From positions 3,390 through 67,389 of the forward strand of contig JAJECF010000199.1 of NCBI GenBank assembly GCA_022822125.1: a stretch of 64,000 bases of DNA, written 5' to 3'. Each line of letters starts with the position of its first letter. Position 1 is the first letter of the stretch. The stretch comes from Alphaproteobacteria bacterium (GTDB lineage: Bacteria; Pseudomonadota; Alphaproteobacteria; Bin95). The position numbers and the translations under genes are program-made. The notes under the pieces are model-generated. The model saw only the letters and a program-made list of their open reading frames with translations. It searched no databases and had not been told where the DNA came from. Positions 8,716 through 17,745 of this stretch are shown piece by piece.

Positions 8716-9660
8716 GTGGACTCCCTGATCCAGTTCGCGCAGCAGGACCTGGGCAATCCGGGGCTGGCGGCTCTGCTGTCCAACCCTTCCTTCGCCTTCA
8801 TCCAGCTGATGAATTCCTTCTCGCAGGCGATGAACCTGTTCATCATCGCCGCGGGCCTGTCGCTGATCTTCGGCGTGTTGCGCGTCATCAATTTCGCGCA
8901 TGGCGCCTTTTACATGTTCGGCGCCTATATCGTTTATTCCGTGGCGCAGGAATGGACCGGCAATTTCTGGCTGGGCGTCGCCGCTGCCGGCCTCGGCCTC
9001 GCGGTCATGGCGGTCGTTATCGAGCGGGGGCTGTTCCAGTATATCTACGACAAGGAGCATCTGATGCAGCTGCTCCTGACCTTCGCCGTGGTGCTGATCC
9101 TCTCCGATGTCGCCAAGATCCTCTGGGGCACGGACCAGTACAGCGTCTCCTATCCGCAGAGCATGAAGGGCGCGGTCGATCTCGGCGTCACCTTCTATCC
9201 CACATACCGGCTGTTCCTGATTGCGGTCGGGCCGGCCATCGCCATCGGCCTCTGGCTGTTTATTGAGCGCACGCGATTCGGGCGGCTGACGCGCGCCGCG
9301 ACCCAGGACCGCGAAATGCTCGCCGCCCTCGGCGTCAATGTGCCGGTCATCTACACCGCGGTTTTCATCCTGGGGTCGGTGCTGGCGGGCATCGGCGGCG
9401 GCCTCGCCTCGCCGTTCAACTCGCCGACGCCCGGCATGGACGCGACGATCATCGTCGATTGCTTCGTCATCGTCATCGTCGGCGGCCTCGGCTCGATCTG
9501 GGGCAGCTTCATCGGCGCGATCATTTACGGGCTGGTGTTCAATTACGGCTCGGTGATCGTTCCCAACTGGCAGGACGTGTTCCCGTTCCTGATCCTGCTG
9601 GCGGTGCTGCTGGTGCGGCCCTGGGGCCTGTTCGGAAAGCCCGAGGGAGGCAACGCCTGA
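8716..9660 (+). CDS. livH: LIV-type ABC transporter permease LivH
   Basis: This 314-residue integral membrane permease is of the LivH type. The segment SLIFGVLRVINFAHGAFYM near residues 52-70 is the LivH signature, and the cytoplasmic coupling loop follows TRFGRLTRAATQDREMLAALGVN. GTG 8716 follows GGAACGGAG. It lies 79 bp after the binding protein, with a hairpin between, and 1 bp before livM. It forms the membrane channel with LivM. Confidence 0.93.
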   Translation: MDSLIQFAQQDLGNPGLAALLSNPSFAFIQLMNSFSQAMNLFIIAAGLSLIFGVLRVINFAHGAFYMFGAYIVYSVAQEWTGNFWLGVAAAGLGLAVMAVVIERGLFQYIYDKEHLMQLLLTFAVVLILSDVAKILWGTDQYSVSYPQSMKGAVDLGVTFYPTYRLFLIAVGPAIAIGLWLFIERTRFGRLTRAATQDREMLAALGVNVPVIYTAVFILGSVLAGIGGGLASPFNSPTPGMDATIIVDCFVIVIVGGLGSIWGSFIGAIIYGLVFNYGSVIVPNWQDVFPFLILLAVLLVRPWGLFGKPEGGNA

Positions 9661-9661
9661 C

Positions 9662-10603
9662 ATGACCGGCCGCATGACCCGCCCGGTGCTCATCGCCTGC
9701 CTCGCCGTGCTCGCGCTGCTGGCGCTGGTGCCGTTGCTGGAGTCGAACTACCTGATCGACCTCTTCAACGAGATCATGATCTATGCGCTGTTCGCGCTCA
9801 GCCTGAATGTCATCATCGGTTACTCCGGCAATGTCTCCTTCGGCCACGCCGCCTATTTCGCCATCGGCGGCTACACCATGGCGATTCTGCTGACCACTTA
9901 CCAATGGCCGCTGCTGCCGGCCTTCGCAGCCGCCATCGTCTTCTCCTTCGTCGCCTCGGGCGCGGTGGCCTATTTCTGCACGCGGCTGACCGACATCTAT
10001 TTCGCCATGCTGACGCTCGCCTTCTCCATGCTGGTCTGGGGCGTGGCCTTCAAATGGCGGTCGATGACGGGCGGCGACGACGGCTTCGTCGGCGTGGACG
10101 TGCCGGCCTTCATCGCCGAGCGGGCGCCGTTCTACTATTTCTCGCTGGTCGTCGTCGGCGGGGCCGTGGCGGTGCTCTGGGTCATCTGCCACTCCGCCTT
10201 CGGGCGCGCATTGCTGGCCGTGCGCGAGAACCCGACCCGCGCGGGCTTCGTCGGCATCAATACGCGCCTCATGCGCTGGTGGGCCTTCGTCGTGGCGGGC
10301 ACCTTCGCCGGCATTGCCGGCGCGCTGTTCGCCATGGTTCATCGGGGCATGTACACGGAGTCGGCGTTCTGGACCGAGAGCGCGACCGTGCTCATCATGA
10401 CGCTGCTCGGCGGCATGTTCTCCTTCTTCGGCCCGGCCATCGGCGCGGCCAGCCTGTTCCTGCTGGAGCGGCTGACCAACGAATACACCGCATACTGGCC
10501 GCTGGTGCTCGGTACCATCCTGCTGGCGATCCTGATGTTCCTGCCGGAAGGGCTGGCCGGGCTGGCGCAGGCGGTCCGCCGCCAGATTCTCCGGGGGCGC
10601 TGA
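9662..10603 (+). CDS. livM: LIV-type ABC transporter permease LivM
   Basis: The second permease, 313 residues. The LivM signature NVIIGYSGNVSFGHAAYFAIG is present near residues 43-63, and the coupling loop contains SAFGRALLAVRENPTRAGFVGIN. The start ATG at 9662 lies 1 bp after the livH stop, behind GAGGGAGG within the end of livH. Several hydrophobic helices run through to a short basic C terminus. Confidence 0.93.
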   Translation: MTGRMTRPVLIACLAVLALLALVPLLESNYLIDLFNEIMIYALFALSLNVIIGYSGNVSFGHAAYFAIGGYTMAILLTTYQWPLLPAFAAAIVFSFVASGAVAYFCTRLTDIYFAMLTLAFSMLVWGVAFKWRSMTGGDDGFVGVDVPAFIAERAPFYYFSLVVVGGAVAVLWVICHSAFGRALLAVRENPTRAGFVGINTRLMRWWAFVVAGTFAGIAGALFAMVHRGMYTESAFWTESATVLIMTLLGGMFSFFGPAIGAASLFLLERLTNEYTAYWPLVLGTILLAILMFLPEGLAGLAQAVRRQILRGR

Positions 10604-10607
10604 GGCC

Positions 10608-11363
10608 ATGCTGAAAATCGAGGGCCTGTTCAAGCAGTTCGGCGGCTTCGTGGCGATAAACGATGTGTCGTTCGAGCTTGCGGAGGGCGAGAAGCACGCC
10701 ATTATCGGGCCGAACGGCGCGGGCAAGACAACCTTCTTCAACCTCGTTACGGGCCATTTGCTGCCGGACAGGGGCAGCGTGGCCTTCCGGGACGAGGACA
10801 TTACCGGCCGGCCGCCGCACCGCATCGTCAAGCTCGGCCTCGCGCGCTCCTTCCAGCGGATCAACATCTATCCGCGCATGTCGGTGTTCGAGAATGTCCA
10901 GGTGGCGCTGATTGCGCGCGAGCGCCAGGAGCTGCGCTTCTTCCGGCTGGCCGCCGGGCTTTGCGGCCCGGAAACGAACGAACTGCTGGACCTTGTCGGG
11001 CTGGCGGAGGAAGCGGACGAACTCGCCGGCGAACTCGCCTACGGCAAGCAGAAGCAGCTCGAACTCGCCATTGCGCTGGCCGAAAACCCGACCGTGCTGC
11101 TGCTCGACGAGCCGACTGCCGGCATGTCGCCGAGCGAGACCGAGGAGGCGATCCGGCTGATCCGCGAGATCGCCGACGCCAGGGGGCTGACGCTCCTGTT
11201 CACCGAGCACGACATGACCGTCGTGTTCGGCATCGCCGACCGGATCACCGTGCTCCACCACGGCGAGGTCATTGCGTCGGGAGCGCCGGAGGCCGTGCGC
11301 AGCGACCCGGTGGTGCGCCAGGTCTATCTGGGCGAGGAGGAGGCGGCGGATGGCGCAGCTTGA
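10608..11363 (+). CDS. livG: LIV-type ABC transporter ATP-binding protein LivG
   Basis: The ATPase (251 residues) has Walker A GPNGAGKT at 34-41, a LivG-specific region SFQRINIYPRMSVFENV, the signature LAYGKQKQ at 143-150, and Walker B VLLLDEPTAGMSP at 163-175. LivG proteins normally show L-S-Y-G at the signature, so the L-A-Y-G variant is a mild deviation. It energises import with LivF. The start lies 4 bp after livM, and its end overlaps the livF start by 14 bp. Confidence 0.93.
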   Translation: MLKIEGLFKQFGGFVAINDVSFELAEGEKHAIIGPNGAGKTTFFNLVTGHLLPDRGSVAFRDEDITGRPPHRIVKLGLARSFQRINIYPRMSVFENVQVALIARERQELRFFRLAAGLCGPETNELLDLVGLAEEADELAGELAYGKQKQLELAIALAENPTVLLLDEPTAGMSPSETEEAIRLIREIADARGLTLLFTEHDMTVVFGIADRITVLHHGEVIASGAPEAVRSDPVVRQVYLGEEEAADGAA

Positions 11364-12057
11364 AGCCAGGAACCTTCACACCTCCTACGGCCTGTCGCGG
11401 GTGCTGTTCGGCGTCTCTTTCGAGGTCGAGCAGGGGTCCTGCGTGGCGCTGATCGGGCGCAACGGCGTCGGCAAGACCACCACCATGCGCTCTCTGATGG
11501 GCCTGACGCCGCCCTTGGAGGGCGAGGTGGTGTGGGAGGGGCGGCAGATCGCCGGGCTCGCCCCGCATGCCGTCTCCAAGCTCGGCATCGGCTTCGTGCC
11601 GGAGGACCGGCGCATCTTCCCGGAGCTCTCGGTCTGGGAGAATCTCGATATCGCGCGCCGGCCGGCGGAGCCGGGCCGGCAGGCCTGGGGCGAGGACGAG
11701 GTGTTTGATCTTTTCCCGGACCTGAAAGACATCCAGTCGCGCGCCGGCGGCGTGCTCTCCGGCGGCCAGCAGCAAATGCTGACCATCGCCCGCTCGCTGA
11801 TGGGCAATCCGAGGCTGCTGCTGCTCGACGAGCCCTCGGAGGGCCTGGCGCCGCGGGTGGTGGAAACGCTGCGCGAGCGTGTGCGCACGCTCAAGGAAAG
11901 CGGCCTTTCCATCGTGCTGGCGGAACAGAATCTGGGTTTCGTGCTGGCGCTCTCTGATATCTGCCATATCATGGAGAAAGGCGAGATCGTCTATTCCGGC
12001 GCGCCGGACCATTTGCGGGAGAACCGCGATGTGCTTGACAGGTATCTGACGCTGTGA
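11350..12057 (+). CDS. livF: LIV-type ABC transporter ATP-binding protein LivF
   Basis: The second ATPase, 235 residues. It has Walker A GRNGVGKT at 36-43, the LivF pattern GLTPPLEGEV and GIGFVPEDRRIFPELSVWEN, the signature LSGGQQQML and Walker B LLLLDEPSEGLAP. ATG 11350 overlaps the end of livG by 14 bp; the frame extending back to 11272 is inside livG and is not real. Its stop overlaps the GTG of the following dioxygenase-family gene, so that gene is translationally coupled to the importer. Confidence 0.93.
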   Translation: MAQLEARNLHTSYGLSRVLFGVSFEVEQGSCVALIGRNGVGKTTTMRSLMGLTPPLEGEVVWEGRQIAGLAPHAVSKLGIGFVPEDRRIFPELSVWENLDIARRPAEPGRQAWGEDEVFDLFPDLKDIQSRAGGVLSGGQQQMLTIARSLMGNPRLLLLDEPSEGLAPRVVETLRERVRTLKESGLSIVLAEQNLGFVLALSDICHIMEKGEIVYSGAPDHLRENRDVLDRYLTL

Positions 12058-12848
12058 AGGAAGCGAAGGTCTTTCGCGAGGAGGGCGTCGCCGTGCTGCG
12101 CGGCGCGCTCGACGCTGCATGGCTCGACCGGCTGGCTGAGGCGGTGGCGGCGAACATGGCTGCGCCGGGGCCCTATGGGCGCGACCATGCCGAGGAAGGG
12201 CAGGGCAGCTATTTCGGCGACTATGTGAACTGGCGCCGCTTCCCGGCCTATCTGGAGGTCGGCCGCGAGGGGCCGCTCGGCCGCCTCGCCGGCGCGCTCA
12301 CCGGGGCCTCGCGGGTGCAATTCTTCCATGAGCATGTGCTGGTGAAGGAGCCGGGGACCTCGCAGCCGACGCCCTGGCACCAGGACATGCCCTATTACTG
12401 CCTGTCCGGCGCGATGACGGTGAGCTTCTGGGTGCCGCTGGACCCTGTGTCCGCCGCGGTCTGCCCGCATTTCCTCGCCGGCAGCCACCGCTCGCGCACC
12501 GCATGGCTGCCGCGGCGGTTCAAGACGATGGCGGCGCTGGAGGGAGACACCAGCGACTACGAGCCGTTCCCCGATATCGACGAGGACGCGCAGGCGGCGA
12601 ATATCCGCAGCTTCGACCTGGAGCCGGGCGATGCGGTCGCCTTCGACTTCCACACGCTGCACAACGCCCCGCCCAACCGCGCTGCGACGCGCCGGCGCGC
12701 CGTCAGCCTGCGCTATGTCGGCGAGGACGCCCGCTATCTGGACCGCCCCCACGCCGTCTCGCCGCCGTTTCCAGAGCTCGGCCTCCGAGCGAGCACGGGC
12801 GACCCGCTGCCGGAAGACTGGTTCCCCGCGGTGTGGGAGCAGGGTTGA
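12054..12848 (+). CDS. Phytanoyl-CoA dioxygenase (PhyH) family Fe(II)/2-oxoglutarate oxygenase
   Basis: The 264-residue product has the Fe-binding H109-Q-D111 motif in TPWHQDMPYY and the distal H203 in FHTLHNAPPN, followed by an Arg cluster (213-215) that can bind 2-oxoglutarate. Length and spacing fit the PhyH family, which hydroxylates CoA esters and many small molecules. GTG 12054 overlaps the livF stop (GTGA), so synthesis is coupled to the importer, suggesting it oxidises the imported compound or a product of it. The substrate is unknown. All expected iron ligands are present, so it is probably active. Confidence 0.85.
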   Translation: MKEAKVFREEGVAVLRGALDAAWLDRLAEAVAANMAAPGPYGRDHAEEGQGSYFGDYVNWRRFPAYLEVGREGPLGRLAGALTGASRVQFFHEHVLVKEPGTSQPTPWHQDMPYYCLSGAMTVSFWVPLDPVSAAVCPHFLAGSHRSRTAWLPRRFKTMAALEGDTSDYEPFPDIDEDAQAANIRSFDLEPGDAVAFDFHTLHNAPPNRAATRRRAVSLRYVGEDARYLDRPHAVSPPFPELGLRASTGDPLPEDWFPAVWEQG

Positions 12849-12879
12849 ACCCCGGACCGGCGCTCCGAGGCGTCCCGTT

Positions 12880-13347
12880 TCAGTCCCAGAAGCCTTCGCG
12901 GTCGGCGCGGTCCCGGTGGGCGCGGGCGTGGCGGGCGGCGATGCGGGCGGTTCGCTCCGGCGCGAAACCGAGCTGGCCGAGCGCCACGGCGATGTCGAGC
13001 AGTTCGTCATAGCGCGCAATCAGCCCGTCCCGGAGCCTGAAGCGCGACATGCCCTCGACGATCACCCGGCGCCCGGCCGCGCCTTCCAGCCGCGACCGGT
13101 AGCCGAACAGCCAGGACGCATAGCCGGTATCGCCCGTTTCGCAGACATCCTGGAACCGCCAGCGGAAGCCCTCCGCATCCCGCCAGAAACGGTGCTCCAG
13201 CATGTCGGCAATGGCGTCCCGGCCCTCGAACGCGCCGTAGAAGGTATCATGGTAAATGCCGTCTCCGGTAAAGCAGGCGGCGAGCGCGTGCCCGTCGCCC
13301 GCCTCCACGGCGGCGGCGAAGCCGCTCAATAGGCTAGTCAGTGCCAT
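12880..13347 (-). CDS. SnoaL/NTF2-like fold protein
   Basis: The 155-residue product has the cone-fold pattern of SnoaL/NTF2-like proteins: an N-terminal helix AAAVEAGDGHALAACFTGDGIYHD, a FEGRDAIADMLEHRFW helix and a strand-rich second half ending SRFRLRDGLIARYDE. Members include isomerases, hydrolases and dehydratases, as well as non-enzymatic domains, so no reaction is assigned. ATG 13347 is chosen (GTG 13350 is adjacent) with GGTGGA upstream. It is convergent with the PhyH gene, and downstream on the minus strand of the AT-rich nuclease-fold gene. Confidence 0.75.
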   Translation of the reverse strand: MALTSLLSGFAAAVEAGDGHALAACFTGDGIYHDTFYGAFEGRDAIADMLEHRFWRDAEGFRWRFQDVCETGDTGYASWLFGYRSRLEGAAGRRVIVEGMSRFRLRDGLIARYDELLDIAVALGQLGFAPERTARIAARHARAHRDRADREGFWD

Positions 13348-13422
13348 CACATATCCACCCGGTTTCGCCGGTTCCCTTTCCTCGTAAAGAACGTCATTGC
13401 CGTTTAAGCGCAGTTAGTCGAA

Positions 13423-14802
13423 TTAAGAACCATGTCCTTCCCCTGCAGCACTCTCTGGCTCGGTTTCGAAATCCCCCGGTTGATCTTCAAAAACATCAGG
13501 TTCCCGAGCCACCGGTTGTGGCGGAGGTGGCTGCCAAGCCTTCAATGTTGCACCGACCAGTCTGTAAAATTCGGGAACAACGCGTTCAAGGTCCTCAATA
13601 AACGTCCGCTGGCCGGCAAACCGCCTACCCCCCGGGTCTTCCGTCAATACAACTTCAAACGACTGTGGGAGCAGGGAAACATTACCTGCTTGAATTCGCC
13701 TCGGTTCTTCCCGCAGCATCTTGACGTCTCCGGATGTCGCTGCGGCGCGGCCAGGCCAATAGGCGTGGACACGCAAGCGGTCATCGTCGTGCTTGAGCAT
13801 TCTGAGAAGCCAATTGATACGTGCCCTTGTCGATTTCCGATCCGTGGGAGCCTTTACTGCCATAGAAACAGAGATAGTCCGACGCGCGAGATCGGCTTTT
13901 ATGGAGATATCGGAAGCGCAATCAGGGATGCGGAGGTTTGAAGTCAACACCTGCGTCCTAGCCAAACCAGAAACACCGTGTTCGAGACGGGCTTTGGGAT
14001 CGCTAATGTGCCTTCTTTCAATTCTCGAAGACACCAAGCGCCCGAGTGCAGATGTCATATGGAGACACAAGTCTCGTTCCTCTGCAAACCAACTTCCAAC
14101 AACTTCCTCGATTCCAGGTGTGTTCTTCCTTAGGGGTGCGCCCGAGGCCGCTATCTGAACAACATTTCTCCATTCAGAACCCATTTGTGTAAAGCGCTCA
14201 ATACCAGTGCCGGGATGCTTGAAATAGCGATTGAGTTCGTTCACCAGAATCTGCTGTTCGGAATTTTCAATTACTTCCTGATATTCAAGAACTTCGCTGC
14301 AAGTAGCTATACTAGCCCATGACCAGTGAAAGAGATCGACCTTGCTCATTAGCTGCTTGATACGTGGTGTTGCGCCAGAAAGTGGAGAATGGTCGGGTCG
14401 CGCAACAAAATTATTGGAAATAGTAATTACGGCGTCGAGATTGTTATCTCGAGCCAATTTGAGATAACCTTCGACTTGGGAAGCATCTAGCTCGGATCTA
14501 CCAATCTTAGCTTCGATCAAGGCGGACCATGTAGATCGCCCAGTTTCTACGACCAACAAGGCATCAGGGCGTCCAGAATTATCAGCATCATTCTTTAGAG
14601 CCACTTCGGTAAAGGCCGAAATTCTCGTCCGTTTTCCTATTCGAACTCCGACCGTTCCAAGAATTTCCTGAGCAAGACTGGGAACTTGAGTTAATACGGA
14701 AAGGAAAATTGAAAGGATTCTTTGCTCGCGACTTGTATCGGCGACAACGGGGAACAGCCTAGCTGGATCGCCACGGGTTAGAAAATCAGGTAAAGTGGTC
14801 AT
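13423..14802 (-). CDS. Orphan PD-(D/E)XK nuclease-fold protein in an AT-rich island
   Basis: The 459-residue product has a good ribosome site (AAGGAAAG) 8 nt before ATG 14802. Residues 60-130 show the PD-(D/E)XK core: E66, then R78-P-D80 starting a strand, E97-x-K99 in ALIEAKIG, and Q109 in QVEGYLKLA, followed by the strand DAVITISN. This is the pattern of nucleases and restriction-like enzymes. The rest (130-430) is not recognised; residues 430-459 are a Pro/Glu-rich acidic tail. Base composition is clearly richer in A+T than both neighbours, and codon use differs, indicating acquisition. No methylase, integrase or partner gene adjoins it. A role in DNA cleavage or defence is inference only. 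Confidence 0.75.
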   Translation of the reverse strand: MTTLPDFLTRGDPARLFPVVADTSREQRILSIFLSVLTQVPSLAQEILGTVGVRIGKRTRISAFTEVALKNDADNSGRPDALLVVETGRSTWSALIEAKIGRSELDASQVEGYLKLARDNNLDAVITISNNFVARPDHSPLSGATPRIKQLMSKVDLFHWSWASIATCSEVLEYQEVIENSEQQILVNELNRYFKHPGTGIERFTQMGSEWRNVVQIAASGAPLRKNTPGIEEVVGSWFAEERDLCLHMTSALGRLVSSRIERRHISDPKARLEHGVSGLARTQVLTSNLRIPDCASDISIKADLARRTISVSMAVKAPTDRKSTRARINWLLRMLKHDDDRLRVHAYWPGRAAATSGDVKMLREEPRRIQAGNVSLLPQSFEVVLTEDPGGRRFAGQRTFIEDLERVVPEFYRLVGATLKAWQPPPPQPVAREPDVFEDQPGDFETEPESAAGEGHGS

Positions 14803-14842
14803 CGGTCTTTCCTTCGCATCAGATAGAGTATGCCGATAACCC

Positions 14843-16360
14843 CTACATCACCGCGCCGACCTGCCAGGGGATGAACTCGGCCGCGCCGAGGCCCTGGGCT
14901 TCGGACTTGGTGGCTTCGCCGGAGGCGACGGCGAGGAACTTGTCGAAGATCTCGCTGCCGACTTCGGCGACGCTCGCGGCGCCGTCGGTAATCGTGCCGC
15001 AATTGATATCCATGTCTTCCTGCAGGCGGCGATACATCTCTGTATTGGTGGCGAGCTTGATCGAGGGCACGGGCTTGTTGCCATAGACCGAGCCGCGCCC
15101 GGTGGTGAAGCAGACAAGATTCGCCCCGGACGCCACCTGGCCGGTGATGGAGCAGGGGTCGTAGCCGGGGCTGTCCATGAAGACGAAGCCCTTGCGGTCG
15201 ATGGGCTCGCCATAACGGTAAACCCCGGCGAGATTGGTGGTGCCGCCCTTGGCCGCCGCGCCGAGCGACTTCTCCAGGATGGTCGTGAGCCCGCCCGCCT
15301 TGTTGCCGGGTGAGGGGTTGTTGTTCATTTCGCCGCCATTGCGCGCCGTATAGTCCTCCCACCAGCGGATGCGCTCGATGAGCTTCCGGCCGGTGCGCTC
15401 GTCCACGGCCCGGCGGGTCAGCAGATGCTCCGCGCCGTAGATTTCCGGCGTCTCGGCCAGCACCCCGGTGCCGCCGTGGCGGACCAGATTGTCCACGGCC
15501 GCGCCGAGTGCGGGGTTGGCGGTGATGCCGGAATAGCCGTCCGAGCCGCCGCATTGCAGCGCGACGGTGAGCTCGGACGCGGCGACCGGCTGGCGCCTGG
15601 CGCGGTCCGCCTCGGGCAGCATGTCGCGGATGAGGTCCCGGCCCCGCGCCACTGTGGACCGAAGCCCGCCGGTCTCCTGGATATTCATGGTCTGCAGGAA
15701 CGGCCCGCGCTCCAGGCCGTAGGCGTCGAGCAGGAAATCGATCTGGTTCACCTCGCAGCCGAGCCCGACCAGCACGATGCCGGCGAAGTTCGGGTGGCGC
15801 GCATGGCCCCAGAGCACGCGCTGGAGATTGTCGTAGCCGTCGCCCGCCCCGGCCATGCCGCAGCCGGTGGAGTGGGTGAGCGCCACGACGCCGTCCACAT
15901 GCGGGTAGTCCGCCAGGATCCGCTCCTCGACCGCCTCGGCGATGAAGCGCGCGGCTGTGGCCGAACAATTCACGCTGGTCAGCACGCCGATATAGTTCCT
16001 CGTGCCGACGCTGCCGTTCGCGCGGAGATAGCCCTGGAAGCTCGCGCGTTCGCCCTCCGGCACGAAATCGACCGGCTTCGTCTCCTGGCCGATGGCGTAG
16101 TCGCGCTCGAAATCGCCCATGGCGCAGTTGTGGACATGGACATGCGCGCCCGCCTCCACCGGCTCGCTCGCAAAGCCGATGATCTGGTCGTATTTGCGCA
16201 CCGGCTCGCCCGCCGCAATCGGGCGCGTCGCGATCTTGTGGCCGGCGGGCACGACATCGAGCGCGGCGACGCCCTCGCCGGGAAGCTCCGTTCCGGAGAG
16301 GATATTGACGCGGGCGACAACGACATTGTCTTCGGGCGCAAGGCGGATGGAGAGGGTCAT
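14843..16360 (-). CDS. UxaA/GarD-family sugar-acid dehydratase (altronate dehydratase-like)
   Basis: A 505-residue member of the altronate/galactarate dehydratase family. Residues 1-85 form the SAF-like substrate domain (NVVVARVNILSG ... GEPVRKYDQIIGFA). The following GYLRANGSVGTRNYIGVL, NCSATA, LTHSTGCGM and CGGSDGYSGITANPALG segments are the main domain signatures. E. coli UxaA has both domains fused as here. It could act on altronate, galactarate or another aldarate. ATG 16360 overlaps the stop of the upstream MmgE/PrpD gene (ATGA), so the two are co-translated. A longer frame to 16672 lies inside that gene and is rejected. Confidence 0.9.
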   Translation of the reverse strand: MTLSIRLAPEDNVVVARVNILSGTELPGEGVAALDVVPAGHKIATRPIAAGEPVRKYDQIIGFASEPVEAGAHVHVHNCAMGDFERDYAIGQETKPVDFVPEGERASFQGYLRANGSVGTRNYIGVLTSVNCSATAARFIAEAVEERILADYPHVDGVVALTHSTGCGMAGAGDGYDNLQRVLWGHARHPNFAGIVLVGLGCEVNQIDFLLDAYGLERGPFLQTMNIQETGGLRSTVARGRDLIRDMLPEADRARRQPVAASELTVALQCGGSDGYSGITANPALGAAVDNLVRHGGTGVLAETPEIYGAEHLLTRRAVDERTGRKLIERIRWWEDYTARNGGEMNNNPSPGNKAGGLTTILEKSLGAAAKGGTTNLAGVYRYGEPIDRKGFVFMDSPGYDPCSITGQVASGANLVCFTTGRGSVYGNKPVPSIKLATNTEMYRRLQEDMDINCGTITDGAASVAEVGSEIFDKFLAVASGEATKSEAQGLGAAEFIPWQVGAVM

Positions 16361-17706
16361 GGGCGGACGGCCTCCTGGGCGGCGAGAAGGTTGTGAAGTT
16401 CGCCGGCGCGGCCGGGCGCGTCGAAATCCCAGGCGAGCGCGCTCAGCGCCTCGGCCGCATCGCCCAGCGCCGGTTCGGCGAGCGAGCGGAATTTGGCCTC
16501 CAGATCGGCGCGCGAGAGCGGGTTGCCCGGATTGCCGCGCGCCATGGCGGTCTCGCGCCGGTCGGTTCCGCCGTCGAACCACCGGACCTCCAGAGCCGCC
16601 GAGCGTGTGTCCCGGCCGGGCTCGGCCACCGGCTCGACGCGGGCGAGCACGGCCCGCAAGTCCGGGTCGCAAAGCGTTTCGGCGGTGAAATCCCCTTCCG
16701 CCGCCGGGCGGCCGGCAAGGCCGAGCGCCGTGCAGAAGGCGAGGCTGAATTTGCCTTCGAGCGGGGTTTGCGGGTCCGCCTTGCCGGCGAGCCGGATTGC
16801 CGCGGGGTTGACGCGCAATTCGATGCGTTGGGGCTCCCGGCCGGCGGCTCCCGGCGCGAGCGACCGCGCGGCATCGATGACCGGGTGGGTCAGCAGGCAG
16901 GCGGCATAGGGCTTGACCGTGTTGCGCAGCAGCTCCCAGCCATCGTCGAAATCGACCGCACCGATGCCGGCCGCGCCATCCTGCACCAATGCGCTCGCGA
17001 GCCCGCCTTCGGCTTCAAGCAGGGCTTCCGAGGCCTCGAATCCGGCGGCCGCCAGTTCCGCCGCCAGAACGCCGTTCATCGCCGCCTTCCCGGCATGGAA
17101 GGGCTTGGCGTGGGTGCCGAAAGAGCCCGTCAGGCCGCCCGCCTGGGTGGCGGCGGCGCCGAGCGCGCGGGCAATCCCGTCTTCGTCGAGCCGCAGCAGC
17201 ACCGCCGCCGCGACCGCTGCCCCGAGCGCCCCGAAAATGCCCGTAGAGTGCCAGCCGCGCAGATTGGCGACGCCGCCGAGCCCGTTGCCGAGGCGCGCGC
17301 CCGATTCGAAGCCGGCGATAAAAGCCGCAATCATCTCCCGGCCTTCGGCCCCGGTCTGCTGGCCCACGGCCAGCGCCGCCGACCAGACCGGCGCCGAGAG
17401 ATGCGCCGTCGCGCCGACATGGGTGTCGTCATAGTCGAGGCAATGGGCGAAGGTGCCGTTCACAAGGGCCGCCCCGGCGGCGCAGGTGGTGCCGCCGCGC
17501 GCGATGCGCGCCTTGCCCTCCGCCCGCCAACTCTCGACGACGCGGCGCACGGCCTTGCCGCCCGGCTCATCAAGAGCGCCGAGCGTGACGCCGAGCGTGT
17601 CGAGCAGGCAGGCTCTGGCGGCTTCCATGACCTCCGCCGGCCAATTCCGGCCGCGAGCCGCCGCCGCCCAGGACGCCACGCGCCGGATCGTTTCTCGTTC
17701 GCTCAT
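16357..17706 (-). CDS. MmgE/PrpD family protein
   Basis: The 449-residue product has the family's N-terminal all-helical part with CLLDTLGVTLGALDEPG and the HCLDYDDTHVGATAHLSAPVW block. PrpD uses such residues to bind and dehydrate 2-methylcitrate; other members include aconitate decarboxylase and iminodisuccinate epimerase. ATG 17706 has AAGGA 11 nt upstream; the ATG at 17718 has no room for a ribosome site. It is coupled to the UxaA-like dehydratase downstream, suggesting a shared hydroxy-acid pathway. No prpB or prpC is nearby, so 2-methylcitrate is not implied. Confidence 0.88.
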   Translation of the reverse strand: MSERETIRRVASWAAAARGRNWPAEVMEAARACLLDTLGVTLGALDEPGGKAVRRVVESWRAEGKARIARGGTTCAAGAALVNGTFAHCLDYDDTHVGATAHLSAPVWSAALAVGQQTGAEGREMIAAFIAGFESGARLGNGLGGVANLRGWHSTGIFGALGAAVAAAVLLRLDEDGIARALGAAATQAGGLTGSFGTHAKPFHAGKAAMNGVLAAELAAAGFEASEALLEAEGGLASALVQDGAAGIGAVDFDDGWELLRNTVKPYAACLLTHPVIDAARSLAPGAAGREPQRIELRVNPAAIRLAGKADPQTPLEGKFSLAFCTALGLAGRPAAEGDFTAETLCDPDLRAVLARVEPVAEPGRDTRSAALEVRWFDGGTDRRETAMARGNPGNPLSRADLEAKFRSLAEPALGDAAEALSALAWDFDAPGRAGELHNLLAAQEAVRP

Positions 17707-17745
17707 GGTTCCGTTCATCCTTCTTTGCGCACCGGCCGGGAGCCG

